The notes beneath the pieces are model-generated. The model worked only from the letters and a program-made list of their open reading frames with translations. It did not search any database and had not been told where the DNA came from. Shown here in pieces: positions 7,676 to 15,743 of a DNA stretch of 21,621 bases. Position 1 is the stretch's first letter; the number at the start of each line of letters is the position of its first letter. Source of the DNA: Fidelibacterota bacterium UBA7300 (GTDB lineage: Bacteria; Fidelibacterota; Marinisomatia; Marinisomatales; UBA2128); contig DKQU01000006.1 of NCBI GenBank assembly GCA_002471865.1, positions 3,798-25,418 of the forward strand, in the 5' to 3' direction. The translations under genes were made by a program, and so were the position numbers.

Positions 7676-7702
7676 GGAGGAACGCAACTAAAATGAACCG
7701 CC

Positions 7703-10435
7703 TTATCTGAGCAGTATCATCTTGTGAGTCCGGAAAAAACTTCCTGCCTTGATTCGGTAAAGATAGACACCTGTGCTCACAAGCCGACCGGAGTTATCCT
7801 TACCATCCCAGACTGCCACCCTTACTCCCGGTTCTTCCATGCCGCTCACCAAAGACCTTATCTCCTGTCCCATAAGATTGTACACTTTGAGATTGACGTA
7901 AGACGCTTCCGGTAAGTCGAATCTGATCACGGTCACGGGGTTGAACGGATTAGGAAAGTTCTGGGAAAGATTAAATTCCGTCGGAACTGTCTCCCCATCC
8001 ATCAACGACAGTACCGTATTTGATATGCCCGGAGTAGGACTGTCGCCGCCTATTCCGTCAAAGAACTTCCAACGATCTGATCCGTCCGGATAGCGACCGT
8101 AGCTTATGTCCGTAGTCTGACCTGTATAAGTGAGGGTATCAGCGGGCAAGATAGCCGAATTGTAAAGACCGATCTGTTCTCCACCCTTACCCAGTTTAAA
8201 GTCGGCGTGGAGAACGCCTTGATCAGTCTCTCCGTCGCACCAGATTAACAGGAAACCCCCCGATGCGATCGTGGTCGATTCAGGAGCACCATCAGGAATC
8301 TGCCAGAGTGTTGGCTTACTCAGATTGTCCGTCATATACCATCCGCCTATATCGACAGCTTCCGTTGTGGGGTTATAGATCTCAAGGAAGTCGTCGAAGT
8401 CACCATTCTCATCAATACAGCAAGCATCATTACTTGTCAAGAACTCATTGATCTTAAGCGGTATCGGTGCAATGTACTTGCCCTTATCAAAGTCAAACTC
8501 GTAAAACTTGTTGCCCCGGTCACTCACCATATAGACCACTGTCTCCGATGCAAAAGTTACTCCTTCAGCCTGATTCAGTGGAATAAACCATGAGCGCAGA
8601 TGTTCACCGGATTGTGAAACTTCATTCAGCGAATAACCTTGATCACTGACTATGAAGAGTGTGCCCCAAGTGGGATGAATCGAAATCCCCGAGACATCGG
8701 CCGAAAAGGTCAGAGTTGTCCTAGCCAATTCATTTCCGCCGGCATCCAATTCGATTAACTTGGATGGATTCTTCTCCTGAAGCACAAATATATGCCCTGT
8801 GCTGTGATCGATGGTAATTCCCTCAAGACCATCGGTGAGGCTGGCATCGGGAGTCACCGAAATACTACCCACTTTTGTGCCGTCCAGTGTGTATTTGACT
8901 ATTTCCCATGTCGTCTCCTCAACAACGTAGATTGTGTCGTAAGTGGAGTTAAACGCAATACCCTCAAAGTCATTACCGCCCACCATCAGAGAATCGAGAA
9001 CCTCCCCCGACGTGGAGATTTCGTAGATGTTGGCATTGTTGTCGTCATTGTGAGTAAAGAGGGTTCCACTGTTTGCGTTGTAAGCGAGACCTGAAGGTTC
9101 TCGAACTGGCAGATCCACCTCTTGAATCGGCACCCAGTCCGTTACCCGGTAAGAGTTAGGTTCGCCTGGCGCAGATATTGGATATACTGACTCAGATGGA
9201 GCATCATCTGAGGCGTGGATGTACCAGTACACAACGACTCCGCCCTCCTGAGCAGGAATGGTACCGCCGTACACGCCGTCTCCCGCGCTGCCGTCATTAT
9301 GCTGACCGTCATCGACCATGGAAACACTCGAGTATGAACCTGAAGAAGGATCATAGTTGAGTTCAACGGTTAAGTTCGATGCCGAAGACATGACCATCGC
9401 TGATAAGGAAACAGCTTCATCAGCCTCAGGGAACATCGGCTCTCTGATCACATCAGAGATGTTAGGACCTTCTGCCACCTCATTGGTAGAACCTGGTGTT
9501 GGGAGAGAAAACGTTTGCCAGTTGTCGGCCGCATCGGGATAGCGCCCGTAGGAAACGTCGGCTGTCTGAGCGTCAAAAGTGAGCGAGTCAACCGCCACAG
9601 TTATACCACCATTGTCATAGAACAGACCCACCGCATCACCGCCGGCGCTCAGTTTGAAACCGGCATGCAAAACATCCGGGGATGTTACCGGATCCTCCTC
9701 ACTTCCGTCGCACCAGACCAGTAGGAATTCACCAGCCGGGATAGTTGTACCTGATGGAATAGTATATTGAGTCGGGGTCGTATAGTCATCGGTCATGGAC
9801 ATTCCCCCAATATCAACATCGGATTCACCATAATTGTACAACTCGACCCAGTCACTGAAATTGCCGTTCTCGTCCTGATTCACATTGTCATTCTTCGCAA
9901 GAAACTCATTAATCCTCACTGTGATGTTGCTTCTACCCGGCGACGGCTTGTAGTACCATTCCCAGTTATCAACCAGAGTACCCGCAGTCGTCCCTCCATC
10001 TGGCGACCGTCCAAAAGATGTATCAACCGGCCATTCACCAAATGATAGCGAATCCATAAAAGATCCATCCGGTTGCACCAAGGCCACTGACTCGCCTCCG
10101 CTGCTGAGGCCGAAACTGACGTGCAATGGGCCGTAAGTGGGATGCTTATCAGCGAAAATTAGCAGAAAGCCGCCAGGTTGGACGGTGGTCACCTCAGGCT
10201 CTGCATCACTTAGCTGGAATGCAGTGGGATTATTGAGGTCATCCGTTACATACCAGCCTCCGATATCGACCGCTTCGGTACCAGGATTGAATATCTCAAA
10301 GAAGTCTGAGCAATCATACCACAGACAGTCATCATGGGCTCCCTGTTTTGCCATTACTTCATTAATGTAGAGCGTCTGTCCCATTCCAACCGATAATGAG
10401 CCGAATATGATGACACTCAGTAGCATTTTTTTCAT
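7703..10435 (-). CDS. T9SS-secreted protein with three lamin-tail domains and an SdiA-regulated-type beta-propeller
   Basis: The 910-residue protein starts with a signal peptide (MKKMLLSVIIFGSLSVGMGQ). By eye the order is: lamin-tail domain 1 (about 21-165), lamin-tail domain 2 (172-318), an Ig-like segment (322-430, with DDGQHNDGSAGDGVYGG), a propeller of the SdiA-regulated/YjiK kind (440-650, with GLEGITIDHSTGHIFVLQEK), lamin-tail domain 3 (660-805) and a T9SS type A sorting domain (818-910, with NFPNPFNP, VYNLMGQEI, STGVYLYRI, KMILLR). It should cross the outer membrane through T9SS and end up on the surface or outside. Lamin-tail domains recur in secreted nucleases and CotH-type proteins; no catalytic domain is recognised here. 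The ATG follows an AGGAAA ribosome site. The propeller is clearly paralogous to that of the lipoprotein encoded at 10632-11624. Confidence 0.85.
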   Translation of the reverse strand: MKKMLLSVIIFGSLSVGMGQTLYINEVMAKQGAHDDCLWYDCSDFFEIFNPGTEAVDIGGWYVTDDLNNPTAFQLSDAEPEVTTVQPGGFLLIFADKHPTYGPLHVSFGLSSGGESVALVQPDGSFMDSLSFGEWPVDTSFGRSPDGGTTAGTLVDNWEWYYKPSPGRSNITVRINEFLAKNDNVNQDENGNFSDWVELYNYGESDVDIGGMSMTDDYTTPTQYTIPSGTTIPAGEFLLVWCDGSEEDPVTSPDVLHAGFKLSAGGDAVGLFYDNGGITVAVDSLTFDAQTADVSYGRYPDAADNWQTFSLPTPGSTNEVAEGPNISDVIREPMFPEADEAVSLSAMVMSSASNLTVELNYDPSSGSYSSVSMVDDGQHNDGSAGDGVYGGTIPAQEGGVVVYWYIHASDDAPSESVYPISAPGEPNSYRVTDWVPIQEVDLPVREPSGLAYNANSGTLFTHNDDNNANIYEISTSGEVLDSLMVGGNDFEGIAFNSTYDTIYVVEETTWEIVKYTLDGTKVGSISVTPDASLTDGLEGITIDHSTGHIFVLQEKNPSKLIELDAGGNELARTTLTFSADVSGISIHPTWGTLFIVSDQGYSLNEVSQSGEHLRSWFIPLNQAEGVTFASETVVYMVSDRGNKFYEFDFDKGKYIAPIPLKINEFLTSNDACCIDENGDFDDFLEIYNPTTEAVDIGGWYMTDNLSKPTLWQIPDGAPESTTIASGGFLLIWCDGETDQGVLHADFKLGKGGEQIGLYNSAILPADTLTYTGQTTDISYGRYPDGSDRWKFFDGIGGDSPTPGISNTVLSLMDGETVPTEFNLSQNFPNPFNPVTVIRFDLPEASYVNLKVYNLMGQEIRSLVSGMEEPGVRVAVWDGKDNSGRLVSTGVYLYRIKAGSFFRTHKMILLR

Positions 10436-10631
10436 GATTCATTTCCTCATATTATAGTAGACTAAATATATCCATATAGAATTTGTTTATCATTAACAAG
10501 AATTATAGCAAATACTATGCCAGATTGTAGCAGACAGTGTTAACGACGACATGTCAATACCATCTGGTCTGTATGCTGTAACTACATTCGTCAAAATGAC
10601 ATAATATCGTCTAAATCTGTACTTGGACATT
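10436..10631 (-). promoter_or_regulatory. Intergenic promoter region of the T9SS protein gene
   Basis: These 196 A+T-rich bases separate two same-strand genes. Reading on the minus strand, the sequence TGGCATAGTATTTGCT (10507-10522) matches the sigma54 -24/-12 element with the diagnostic GG-N10-GC spacing. It is directly followed by TATAAT (10502-10507), which with the preceding TGC forms a sigma70 extended -10. Either start would leave a leader of about 60 bases before the ATG at 10435. No clear terminator for the upstream lipoprotein gene was seen, and I found no other gene here. Confidence 0.5.
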
Positions 10632-11624
10632 TCAACGCTCCACCGAAAACTGATATAGCCTCTCACTCTCATCACTGATAATATAGATCAGACCACTCTC
10701 CTCATCCACGGCAATGCCCTCGCCCTTGATCACTTCAGTGCGGTACTTGCGAACGACCTCTCCATCTGTCCCCACCCGATATACCTTCTCCTCCTCATCG
10801 CTCAGAATCCACAACTGCCCGCTTACGGCATCGTAGGAGATTCCTGAGTAGTCTGCTGCAAAAGTGATGCGGTCATAGCTGACAAACTCGAGCGTTGCGT
10901 TAAGTTCTATGAGGGCGCCGGGGTCTTTCTCTTTCAGAAGATAGGAATGACCGTCCTCCGGATTGATAGTGATTCCTTCCAGCCCGCCGCCACCGGTAAC
11001 GCCGCTGAGAGTCACTCTGCCGAGTTCGTTGCCGACTGTATCAATCTGTACCACCTCTCCGGTCAATTCCTCCACTACCCAGAGTGTAGAATCGAGGATA
11101 CTCTGCACCACCCCTTCCATGTCGGCACCAGTGTATGACAGCCTTCTTACTATTTCACCCGTCAGACTTATCTTGAAGACTGCGCCCCCCGGCTTGTCGC
11201 TCACGGTCCAGAGGTGATTCCCGTCCACAGAAAATGAGAGGCCCGAAGGTGACTTAATATCGAGATCATAATCGGCCACCGGATTGAGAGCGTACTCCAC
11301 AGTCACGGTTGAAGAAGTCGTATCCGAGTCACCTCCATCGTCGGTTACGATGAGTGTCACACGGTAAGCAGCATCGGATTCATAGATGTGGTTCACCGTC
11401 ACCGCCTCGCCTGTTTTTCCATCACCAAAGGTCCAGAGGAAGGCTACGATATGACCATCTGAATCAGACGACTGGCTGGCATCAAGTGTGACCGTATCTC
11501 CCGGTGACGGGCTCTCGGGAGAGTAACTGAAAGACGCCGCCGGAGGAAGATTCTCCTCGAGCGGATCGGTACACGAAACTGCCGCCAGAAGGCAGCACCC
11601 GACCATGACCGTAAGTACCCTCAT
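10632..11624 (-). CDS. Lipoprotein with PKD domain and SdiA-regulated-type beta-propeller
   Basis: The 330-residue protein has a lipoprotein signal (MRVLTVMVGCCLLAAVSC, lipobox LAAVSC, Cys18). A PKD domain follows (about 27-110: PPAASFSYSPESPSPGDTV, WTFGDGKTG, VTLIVTDDGG), then a propeller (about 112-328) with the SdiA-regulated/YjiK signature: PSGLSF, ADMEGVV, GLEGITINPEDGHSYLLKEK, DYSGISYD, GEGIAVDEESGLIYIISD. The same propeller motifs occur in the T9SS protein downstream. The role is unknown; PKD domains usually mediate binding or spacing in surface proteins. Acidic residues follow the Cys (CTDPLEEN), which could favour surface export as in Bacteroidetes. It lies 52 bases downstream of the NHL-type gene and is probably in the same transcript. 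Confidence 0.78.
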   Translation of the reverse strand: MRVLTVMVGCCLLAAVSCTDPLEENLPPAASFSYSPESPSPGDTVTLDASQSSDSDGHIVAFLWTFGDGKTGEAVTVNHIYESDAAYRVTLIVTDDGGDSDTTSSTVTVEYALNPVADYDLDIKSPSGLSFSVDGNHLWTVSDKPGGAVFKISLTGEIVRRLSYTGADMEGVVQSILDSTLWVVEELTGEVVQIDTVGNELGRVTLSGVTGGGGLEGITINPEDGHSYLLKEKDPGALIELNATLEFVSYDRITFAADYSGISYDAVSGQLWILSDEEEKVYRVGTDGEVVRKYRTEVIKGEGIAVDEESGLIYIISDESERLYQFSVER

Positions 11625-11676
11625 CAGCCCTATCCTAGTTCTCAGCCTAAGCCTCCGCCTTAGCCTTCAAGCAATT

Positions 11677-12924
11677 TTAGTCTGTCAGCAGAGCCAGAAT
11701 CTGGTCCAGGTCATAAATGACAATGCGGGAGTTCCACTGGTCCACCACCGCAAGCCGTCTCGAGCCGTCTTCCAACTGCACCGCAGCAACACCATCGGGC
11801 GAAGCGAGTTCGTTCTTGCGCCAGCTGTTCTTCAGATGAGGAAAAGCACCGCCGACAATGATATTCTGCTCATTATAGTTGATACCATCAATAACACAGT
11901 CCGAGTGATCGTCGCAGTAGTAGAAGGCGTTCTTACCAAAGAAGCCCGCCAGTTTGCCTGTCTGGATTTGCACGACATAAACCCTACCACCTTTCTCATC
12001 CACCGCAAAGAGGTAGTTGCCGAACAGTCGTACACCCTCCACAGAGTCGTCAATCAGACCTGACACAATGGAACCATTTTGCATAGTGACACCCAAGAGC
12101 CGCTCAAGAAATTTTCCCGTATCGAGATCAAACAGCGCCACGTAGCGGTACTTTGCGCTGTTTCCGAATTGATTTTTAAGCGGTTTCTCCTCAGCTATAA
12201 ACAGCCATCTCCGGGCATCGTCGATAAACATCCCCTCGCTCTTTCGCATCACTTGAGTCACTTCTTGAGAAGCGGCGAATTCGGTATCATAACGGAAAGA
12301 GCTACCTTCACGCCTGAACTTTCTGAAGCCGAAATTGTAGACTTTTCCTTTGCGGAATATCTTCTTCGCCATATCCACCACAAAGACATCCCCGGCCGGC
12401 GATACAATCAGTCCCTGCGGTTTTAGGAGGCAATCCTCGTACTCGGACCTGTAGTAGTCCTCCTCTGAAATATCACACGGCTTGCCGATAAACTGATCTA
12501 CAGTCAGGTCAGGGTTCAGCCTGACGATTGTACCCTTCTCCTCCAGCGTCACATAGATGTATCCGCCCCCGTCCTTTGCAATGCCGGTGGGAGCAATTTC
12601 CCCACTCAGGCCCAAGTCATCAGCCGTGATAGAGCTGACGAATTTGCCGGAAGGTGAGAACAGCTGAATGCGATCGTTGTTTACGTCGCTGACGAGCAGT
12701 GAGCCGTCAGCCAAGAATTCGACGTCATCGGGCTGTGCCAGCTGGTTCGGTCCGCTGCCATAACCGTCTTGCGGGCTGGGAGCAATTCCGAGCGGAGTTA
12801 TCTTCTCCGTTAGATCGAGATTACTTATATCAGGCGACTGCCCCGTAACAATCACAGCTAGCATCAAGGCAATGAGGAGACAGCTCTTCCCCACGCCCAT
12901 CGCTCTTACAGCGATGACCGACAT
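11677..12924 (-). CDS. Secreted NHL-type beta-propeller protein, possibly phytase-like
   Basis: The protein has 415 residues from the first ATG; Met9 (MGVGKSCLLIALMLAVIVTGQ) gives a cleaner signal peptide and may be the true start, as neither has a strong ribosome site. The mature part is built of propeller blades with NHL-like strands: QPDDVEFLADGSLLVSDVNNDRIQ, APTGIAKDGGGYIYVT, KPQGLIVSPAGDVFVVD, KSEGMFIDDARRWLFIAEE, VEGVRLFGNYLFAVDE and SPDGVAAVQLEDGSRRLAVVDQWNSRI. The blade with DDARRWLFIAEE faintly recalls the DDE...AEE region of beta-propeller phytases, but the match is too weak to claim activity. Cys pairs (PCDISEED...DC; YYCDDHSDC) suggest disulfides, consistent with an extracytoplasmic place. 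No lipobox or T9SS tail is visible. Confidence 0.7.
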   Translation of the reverse strand: MSVIAVRAMGVGKSCLLIALMLAVIVTGQSPDISNLDLTEKITPLGIAPSPQDGYGSGPNQLAQPDDVEFLADGSLLVSDVNNDRIQLFSPSGKFVSSITADDLGLSGEIAPTGIAKDGGGYIYVTLEEKGTIVRLNPDLTVDQFIGKPCDISEEDYYRSEYEDCLLKPQGLIVSPAGDVFVVDMAKKIFRKGKVYNFGFRKFRREGSSFRYDTEFAASQEVTQVMRKSEGMFIDDARRWLFIAEEKPLKNQFGNSAKYRYVALFDLDTGKFLERLLGVTMQNGSIVSGLIDDSVEGVRLFGNYLFAVDEKGGRVYVVQIQTGKLAGFFGKNAFYYCDDHSDCVIDGINYNEQNIIVGGAFPHLKNSWRKNELASPDGVAAVQLEDGSRRLAVVDQWNSRIVIYDLDQILALLTD

Positions 12925-12937
12925 TCTATTAAACTAA

Positions 12938-12951
12938 CCCGTATGCACGGG
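12938..12951 (-). terminator. Small hairpin between two propeller genes, possible attenuator
   Basis: CCCGT-ATGC-ACGGG forms a 5-bp stem with a tetraloop; on the minus strand it is followed by TTAGTTTAAT. It lies in the 71-base gap between the poly-Glu lipoprotein gene and the NHL gene. The stem is short and the T-tract broken, so at most it would reduce read-through. Confidence 0.25.
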
Positions 12952-12995
12952 GATAGCCAGCACCAAGACTGACTACCCCCTATATGAAAGCGTAT

Positions 12996-14270
12996 CTACT
13001 CTCTCGCCCACTGGGCAGTGTACATAGTGATACTGCCTTCTCTCTCGTTGGCAGAGAAAATAACCCCGTTCTCCTGATGGGCACCTAGTCCTTCGGCGCC
13101 AATGGAGCTTTTTCCCATCCCAATGTCATTCTCATAGTCAACACCGGCCGGCGCCATCGAATCGAAGACCGGATTGGCTGGGTCGGTCACATCATAGACA
13201 ACAACAGCATGAGATTCTTGGAGCGCCAGGACAGCGTAGAGCTTTTCTGTTTTTTCGATGAGAGCGCATTCCTCAGGTTCCGTCCGCTTCTTAGACTTCC
13301 TCTCATCAATATTGTACGGGGGCGCTGTGAGGTCCTGTTCAATGATATACGGACTGCCCAGAAGTGCACCGTCCGGAAGACTCATCATCTGGAATGTGCC
13401 GTTAATCTCATTCGAGAGGAGAGCGTATTGTCCATCGGGTGATATGAACAGACCATCGGGCTCGGCATCAATCCCTTCACCACCAACGTTTGAATCATCA
13501 GGAAGATCCACAATCGTCACCTTGTCATCTGTAAGGGGAACATCAGATGTATTGAAGATGACGATCTGACTTGTTTCCTGCACGGAGCAGATGACCGTTC
13601 CGTCGCTGGACGTCTCACAGTGCTCCGGCTCGGAGTCTTCTGCCCAGTCAACCAGGTAATCATCGGCGAGAGTGGCGCTGGCGACACCTCCTGTCAGATC
13701 TATGATGGATATGCTTCCGCCCCACCTGTCTTCAGGTTTACACGGCCGGTCCTCACGATCGTCTTCGCAAGCGACAATCAAGTAGGAACCGTCTTTGGTG
13801 AAAGCTGTTCCATCCGGGTTGTAGCCCACTTCAACTTCGGCAACTATCGATCCATCGGAAAGTTTGACTAACATGACTTTTCCTTTGGCGCAGTCCACCT
13901 CGGCCACACAGACGGCAATGTAGTTTTCACCACTTATCTGTGGGGAGACGTCAATGGAAGTCATCTCTGCCGTCGCGGAGCCCGGATCCAGGGAGAGCGT
14001 TGTGCCAAATGTGAAATTCGTCAGCGTGTAGTCCACCACGGTTACCTTGTTTACAGCCGATGAGACAAAGACAGCCTTGTCCTCGGTTCCTGGCACTATG
14101 CGTACGATTTCCGGATTTGCGTTCTGTTCAGTTGCCCTCGAGAGAACTGTTTCGATACTGAAGCTGTCATACGTAATCTCGACCTCTTCTTCCTCTTCTT
14201 CACAACTGAGAATCAACAGAAACCCAGAAATCGCCAATGTGGTCGTTAAGACCTTCATGGCGTGTTTCAT
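12996..14270 (-). CDS. Beta-propeller lipoprotein with poly-Glu export-like signal (choice-of-anchor I/phytase-like-esterase type)
   Basis: The 424-residue protein starts with a lipoprotein signal (lipobox LILSC, Cys23) followed directly by six Glu. Acidic runs just after the Cys act as a surface lipoprotein export signal in Bacteroidetes, so surface display is likely by analogy. The rest is a WD/LVIVD-like propeller: AVFVSSAVNKVTVVDY, VEVGYNPDGTAFTKDGSYLIVACEDD, GGSISIIDLTGG, EPDGLFISPDGQYALLSNE, YDVTDPANPVFDS and GAEGLGAHQENGVIFSANE. This resembles the choice-of-anchor I and phytase-like-esterase propellers, with no proven substrate. An excellent ribosome site (AAAGGAG, 14279-14285, 8-base spacing) fixes the start. 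The gene lies 91 bases downstream of the porin. Confidence 0.7.
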   Translation of the reverse strand: MKHAMKVLTTTLAISGFLLILSCEEEEEEVEITYDSFSIETVLSRATEQNANPEIVRIVPGTEDKAVFVSSAVNKVTVVDYTLTNFTFGTTLSLDPGSATAEMTSIDVSPQISGENYIAVCVAEVDCAKGKVMLVKLSDGSIVAEVEVGYNPDGTAFTKDGSYLIVACEDDREDRPCKPEDRWGGSISIIDLTGGVASATLADDYLVDWAEDSEPEHCETSSDGTVICSVQETSQIVIFNTSDVPLTDDKVTIVDLPDDSNVGGEGIDAEPDGLFISPDGQYALLSNEINGTFQMMSLPDGALLGSPYIIEQDLTAPPYNIDERKSKKRTEPEECALIEKTEKLYAVLALQESHAVVVYDVTDPANPVFDSMAPAGVDYENDIGMGKSSIGAEGLGAHQENGVIFSANEREGSITMYTAQWARE

Positions 14271-14296
14271 CGTTGTGTCTCCTTTTTGTTTGTTTC

Positions 14297-14306
14297 AGTG
14301 ATCACT
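14297..14306. promoter_or_regulatory. Palindrome AGTGATCACT upstream of the poly-Glu lipoprotein gene
   Basis: A perfect 10-base palindrome bordered by an A/T run (TTTTTT on the plus strand) sits 27 bases upstream of the start codon, within the 91-base gap after the porin gene. It could be an operator or a small hairpin; there is no independent support. Confidence 0.25.
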
Positions 14307-14361
14307 TTTTTACGTCTTCTACCGACTTCACTTAAACCGAAAAAGCTCTGTTTACTTCTTA

Positions 14362-15525
14362 TCAAAATTCGTACTTAACCTGAAGCAGCAGTTGATTATC
14401 TTTCACATGGTCATCTTCGGGTGGATCGCCACCTGTTGCTTCATCTAAGAGATAATACTCCAATTTAACAGTGAGATAGTCATTTACCCGCGTTAATAGT
14501 GCCACCGTCGTCATTGTCCGATCCCAAGATTCGGTTTCCCCCAACAGCGGTGGATGCCTGCGGAGGTTCAGCGTTCCGTAGCGGAAAAGAGGTTCAACAG
14601 CTTGCACCGGCAGGAAATTCTCTGTTTCCAGAGAATACGACCCCTCGACGTAGTAACCGTCTCTCGGTAGTAAGCCGTCCTGTGCGCTAATATATTCACC
14701 CCTGATATGAATACCAAAGCGGTCGAAGCCGCCTCTGCCGCCATACCACCAGTGAGTCCTGTCCGAACGGTCACCCATATCATCGTAACCGGCCAGCGTC
14801 TGTGAGAGTTGCGTCTTCCAGTCAAAATCGTCAATCAGTTCCCCGGTGTAGTACCATCCTTGAGCCGAGAGACCGAACGCCTTTAATGTGAGAGTGCTGC
14901 CGTATTCAAAAGTTTGACCATCTTTGTTGTCATAATCATCATAAACGATCATTTTGAACGATTTGTCTTCTGCGGCGTCATCGGAGCCCAGCGGCCGCTT
15001 CATGTTAAAGGACAGACCCCCTTCTATCTCGATCTGATCCGAAAGGGTCAGCTCTGTCTTAGAAGCGATATGATACTCCCTCCCTTTCCAGAAAGCGGTA
15101 CCGATGAGAGGATACCCCTCGGTGCGGCGCTTGGTCCTCATGAATGGTTTGTTCTTACCTATTTCCACTTCAGTGTTGATCGATGGAAGCTTGAGTTGAG
15201 CGTAGTGTTTATCGACGAACGCCTTATTGTCTCCAAAGCGGAATTCTATCTTATAGAAGAGGTTCTCACTGTAGTTCGCCCGCGCTGATAGTATGGCCTT
15301 GTCAATACGCATGTGAGGACTACGGGTCTTGACCTTTTGATAGGTAAGATCCTGGTTTGTAAATCCACCCGGCCCCTCAACGTCGACGAACTCCATTTCC
15401 ACCTCACCGCCAAACAGGATATCAAGACCGCTCTCACTGGCGACAGAAACAACGTCGACCTGACTGTAACCAACCGTTGCCAGTCCCAGAACCATTCCAC
15501 TGATTACTATCGATTTTGATCTCAT
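14362..15525 (-). CDS. Outer-membrane porin, Porin_O_P (OprP/OprO)-like
   Basis: The start was set at 15525 rather than the ATG 24 bases upstream because AAAGGAG (15532-15538) sits 6 bases before it, and the resulting MRSKSIVISGMVLGLATVGYSQ is a standard signal peptide. The 387-residue protein has alternating polar/hydrophobic beta-strands throughout (MRIDKAILSARANYSENLFYKIEFRFG, FDRFGIHIRGEYISAQ, YYVEGSYSLE) and ends in KYEF with the C-terminal Phe typical of outer-membrane barrels. The IDKAILSARANYSENLFYKIEF region and the RDGYYVEGSYSL strand resemble phosphate-selective porins O/P. The anion preference cannot be read from sequence: this family also includes general and pyrophosphate channels. 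Its location between propeller lipoproteins and Na+/Pi transporters fits phosphate uptake. Confidence 0.65.
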   Translation of the reverse strand: MRSKSIVISGMVLGLATVGYSQVDVVSVASESGLDILFGGEVEMEFVDVEGPGGFTNQDLTYQKVKTRSPHMRIDKAILSARANYSENLFYKIEFRFGDNKAFVDKHYAQLKLPSINTEVEIGKNKPFMRTKRRTEGYPLIGTAFWKGREYHIASKTELTLSDQIEIEGGLSFNMKRPLGSDDAAEDKSFKMIVYDDYDNKDGQTFEYGSTLTLKAFGLSAQGWYYTGELIDDFDWKTQLSQTLAGYDDMGDRSDRTHWWYGGRGGFDRFGIHIRGEYISAQDGLLPRDGYYVEGSYSLETENFLPVQAVEPLFRYGTLNLRRHPPLLGETESWDRTMTTVALLTRVNDYLTVKLEYYLLDEATGGDPPEDDHVKDNQLLLQVKYEF

Positions 15526-15531
15526 TCTTCT

Positions 15532-15538
15532 CTCCTTT
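15532..15538 (-). promoter_or_regulatory. Ribosome binding site that sets the porin start
   Basis: On the minus strand AAAGGAG lies 6 bases before the ATG at 15523-15525. It falls inside the longer reading frame that begins at 15549, so the shorter start is favoured. Confidence 0.7.
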
Positions 15539-15561
15539 AGTTTAATCATTCAATTCTTTTC

Positions 15562-15738
15562 CTATGCTTGAGCCCTGACGTTCCACACGGTGAGCGCCAT
15601 CAATAGTGACAGCACTCCGGCGGATACCAAAAACATAAATGCGTAATCGAAATTGTAAGTAGTCTCACCTAATATCGTTGTTTTACCGGCATCCAACAAC
15701 AGACCGCTTATCCAGTCCTGGGTTGCCGCGCCATGACG
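15562..15738 (-). pseudogene. C-terminal remnant of an MFS permease, possibly of the organophosphate/SLC37-like type
   Basis: Between the CYTH-like lipoprotein and the porin, a minus-strand frame of 58 codons without a start runs from just after TGA 15739-15741 to TAG 15562-15564. It encodes GAATQDWISGLLLDAGKT near its start, then FDYAFMFLVSAGVLSLLMALTVWNV and a short basic end. A glycine-rich segment, a linker, a final transmembrane helix and a WN(V)-type tail are what the last 60 residues of an MFS transporter look like; the form is close to sugar-phosphate/glycerol-phosphate antiporters as I remember them. Nothing upstream in this frame continues it, so it is best read as a decayed or truncated gene. 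It is too short for standard gene callers. Confidence 0.55.
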
Positions 15739-15743
15739 TCAGA

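Noticed and set aside
7031..7687. 218-codon open frame on the minus strand opposite the ThDP gene
   Set aside because: It lies almost wholly antisense to a gene with clear family motifs, runs through the terminator, and its translation has no recognisable domain; long antisense frames are common in G+C-rich genes.
10540..10570. TTGACA on the minus strand upstream of the T9SS gene as a -35 box
   Set aside because: Its distance to the nearest TACAAT is 22 bases, too long for a sigma70 promoter, and the TATAAT is further still.
11641..11672. AGGCT/AGGC-rich repeats between two propeller genes (minus strand)
   Set aside because: Imperfect short purine-rich repeats with no clear unit or fold; they may simply surround the ribosome site of the next gene.
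11605..12063. 152-codon plus-strand frame opposite the NHL-type gene
   Set aside because: It is antisense to a propeller gene with a signal peptide and repeats; no ribosome site or family resemblance.
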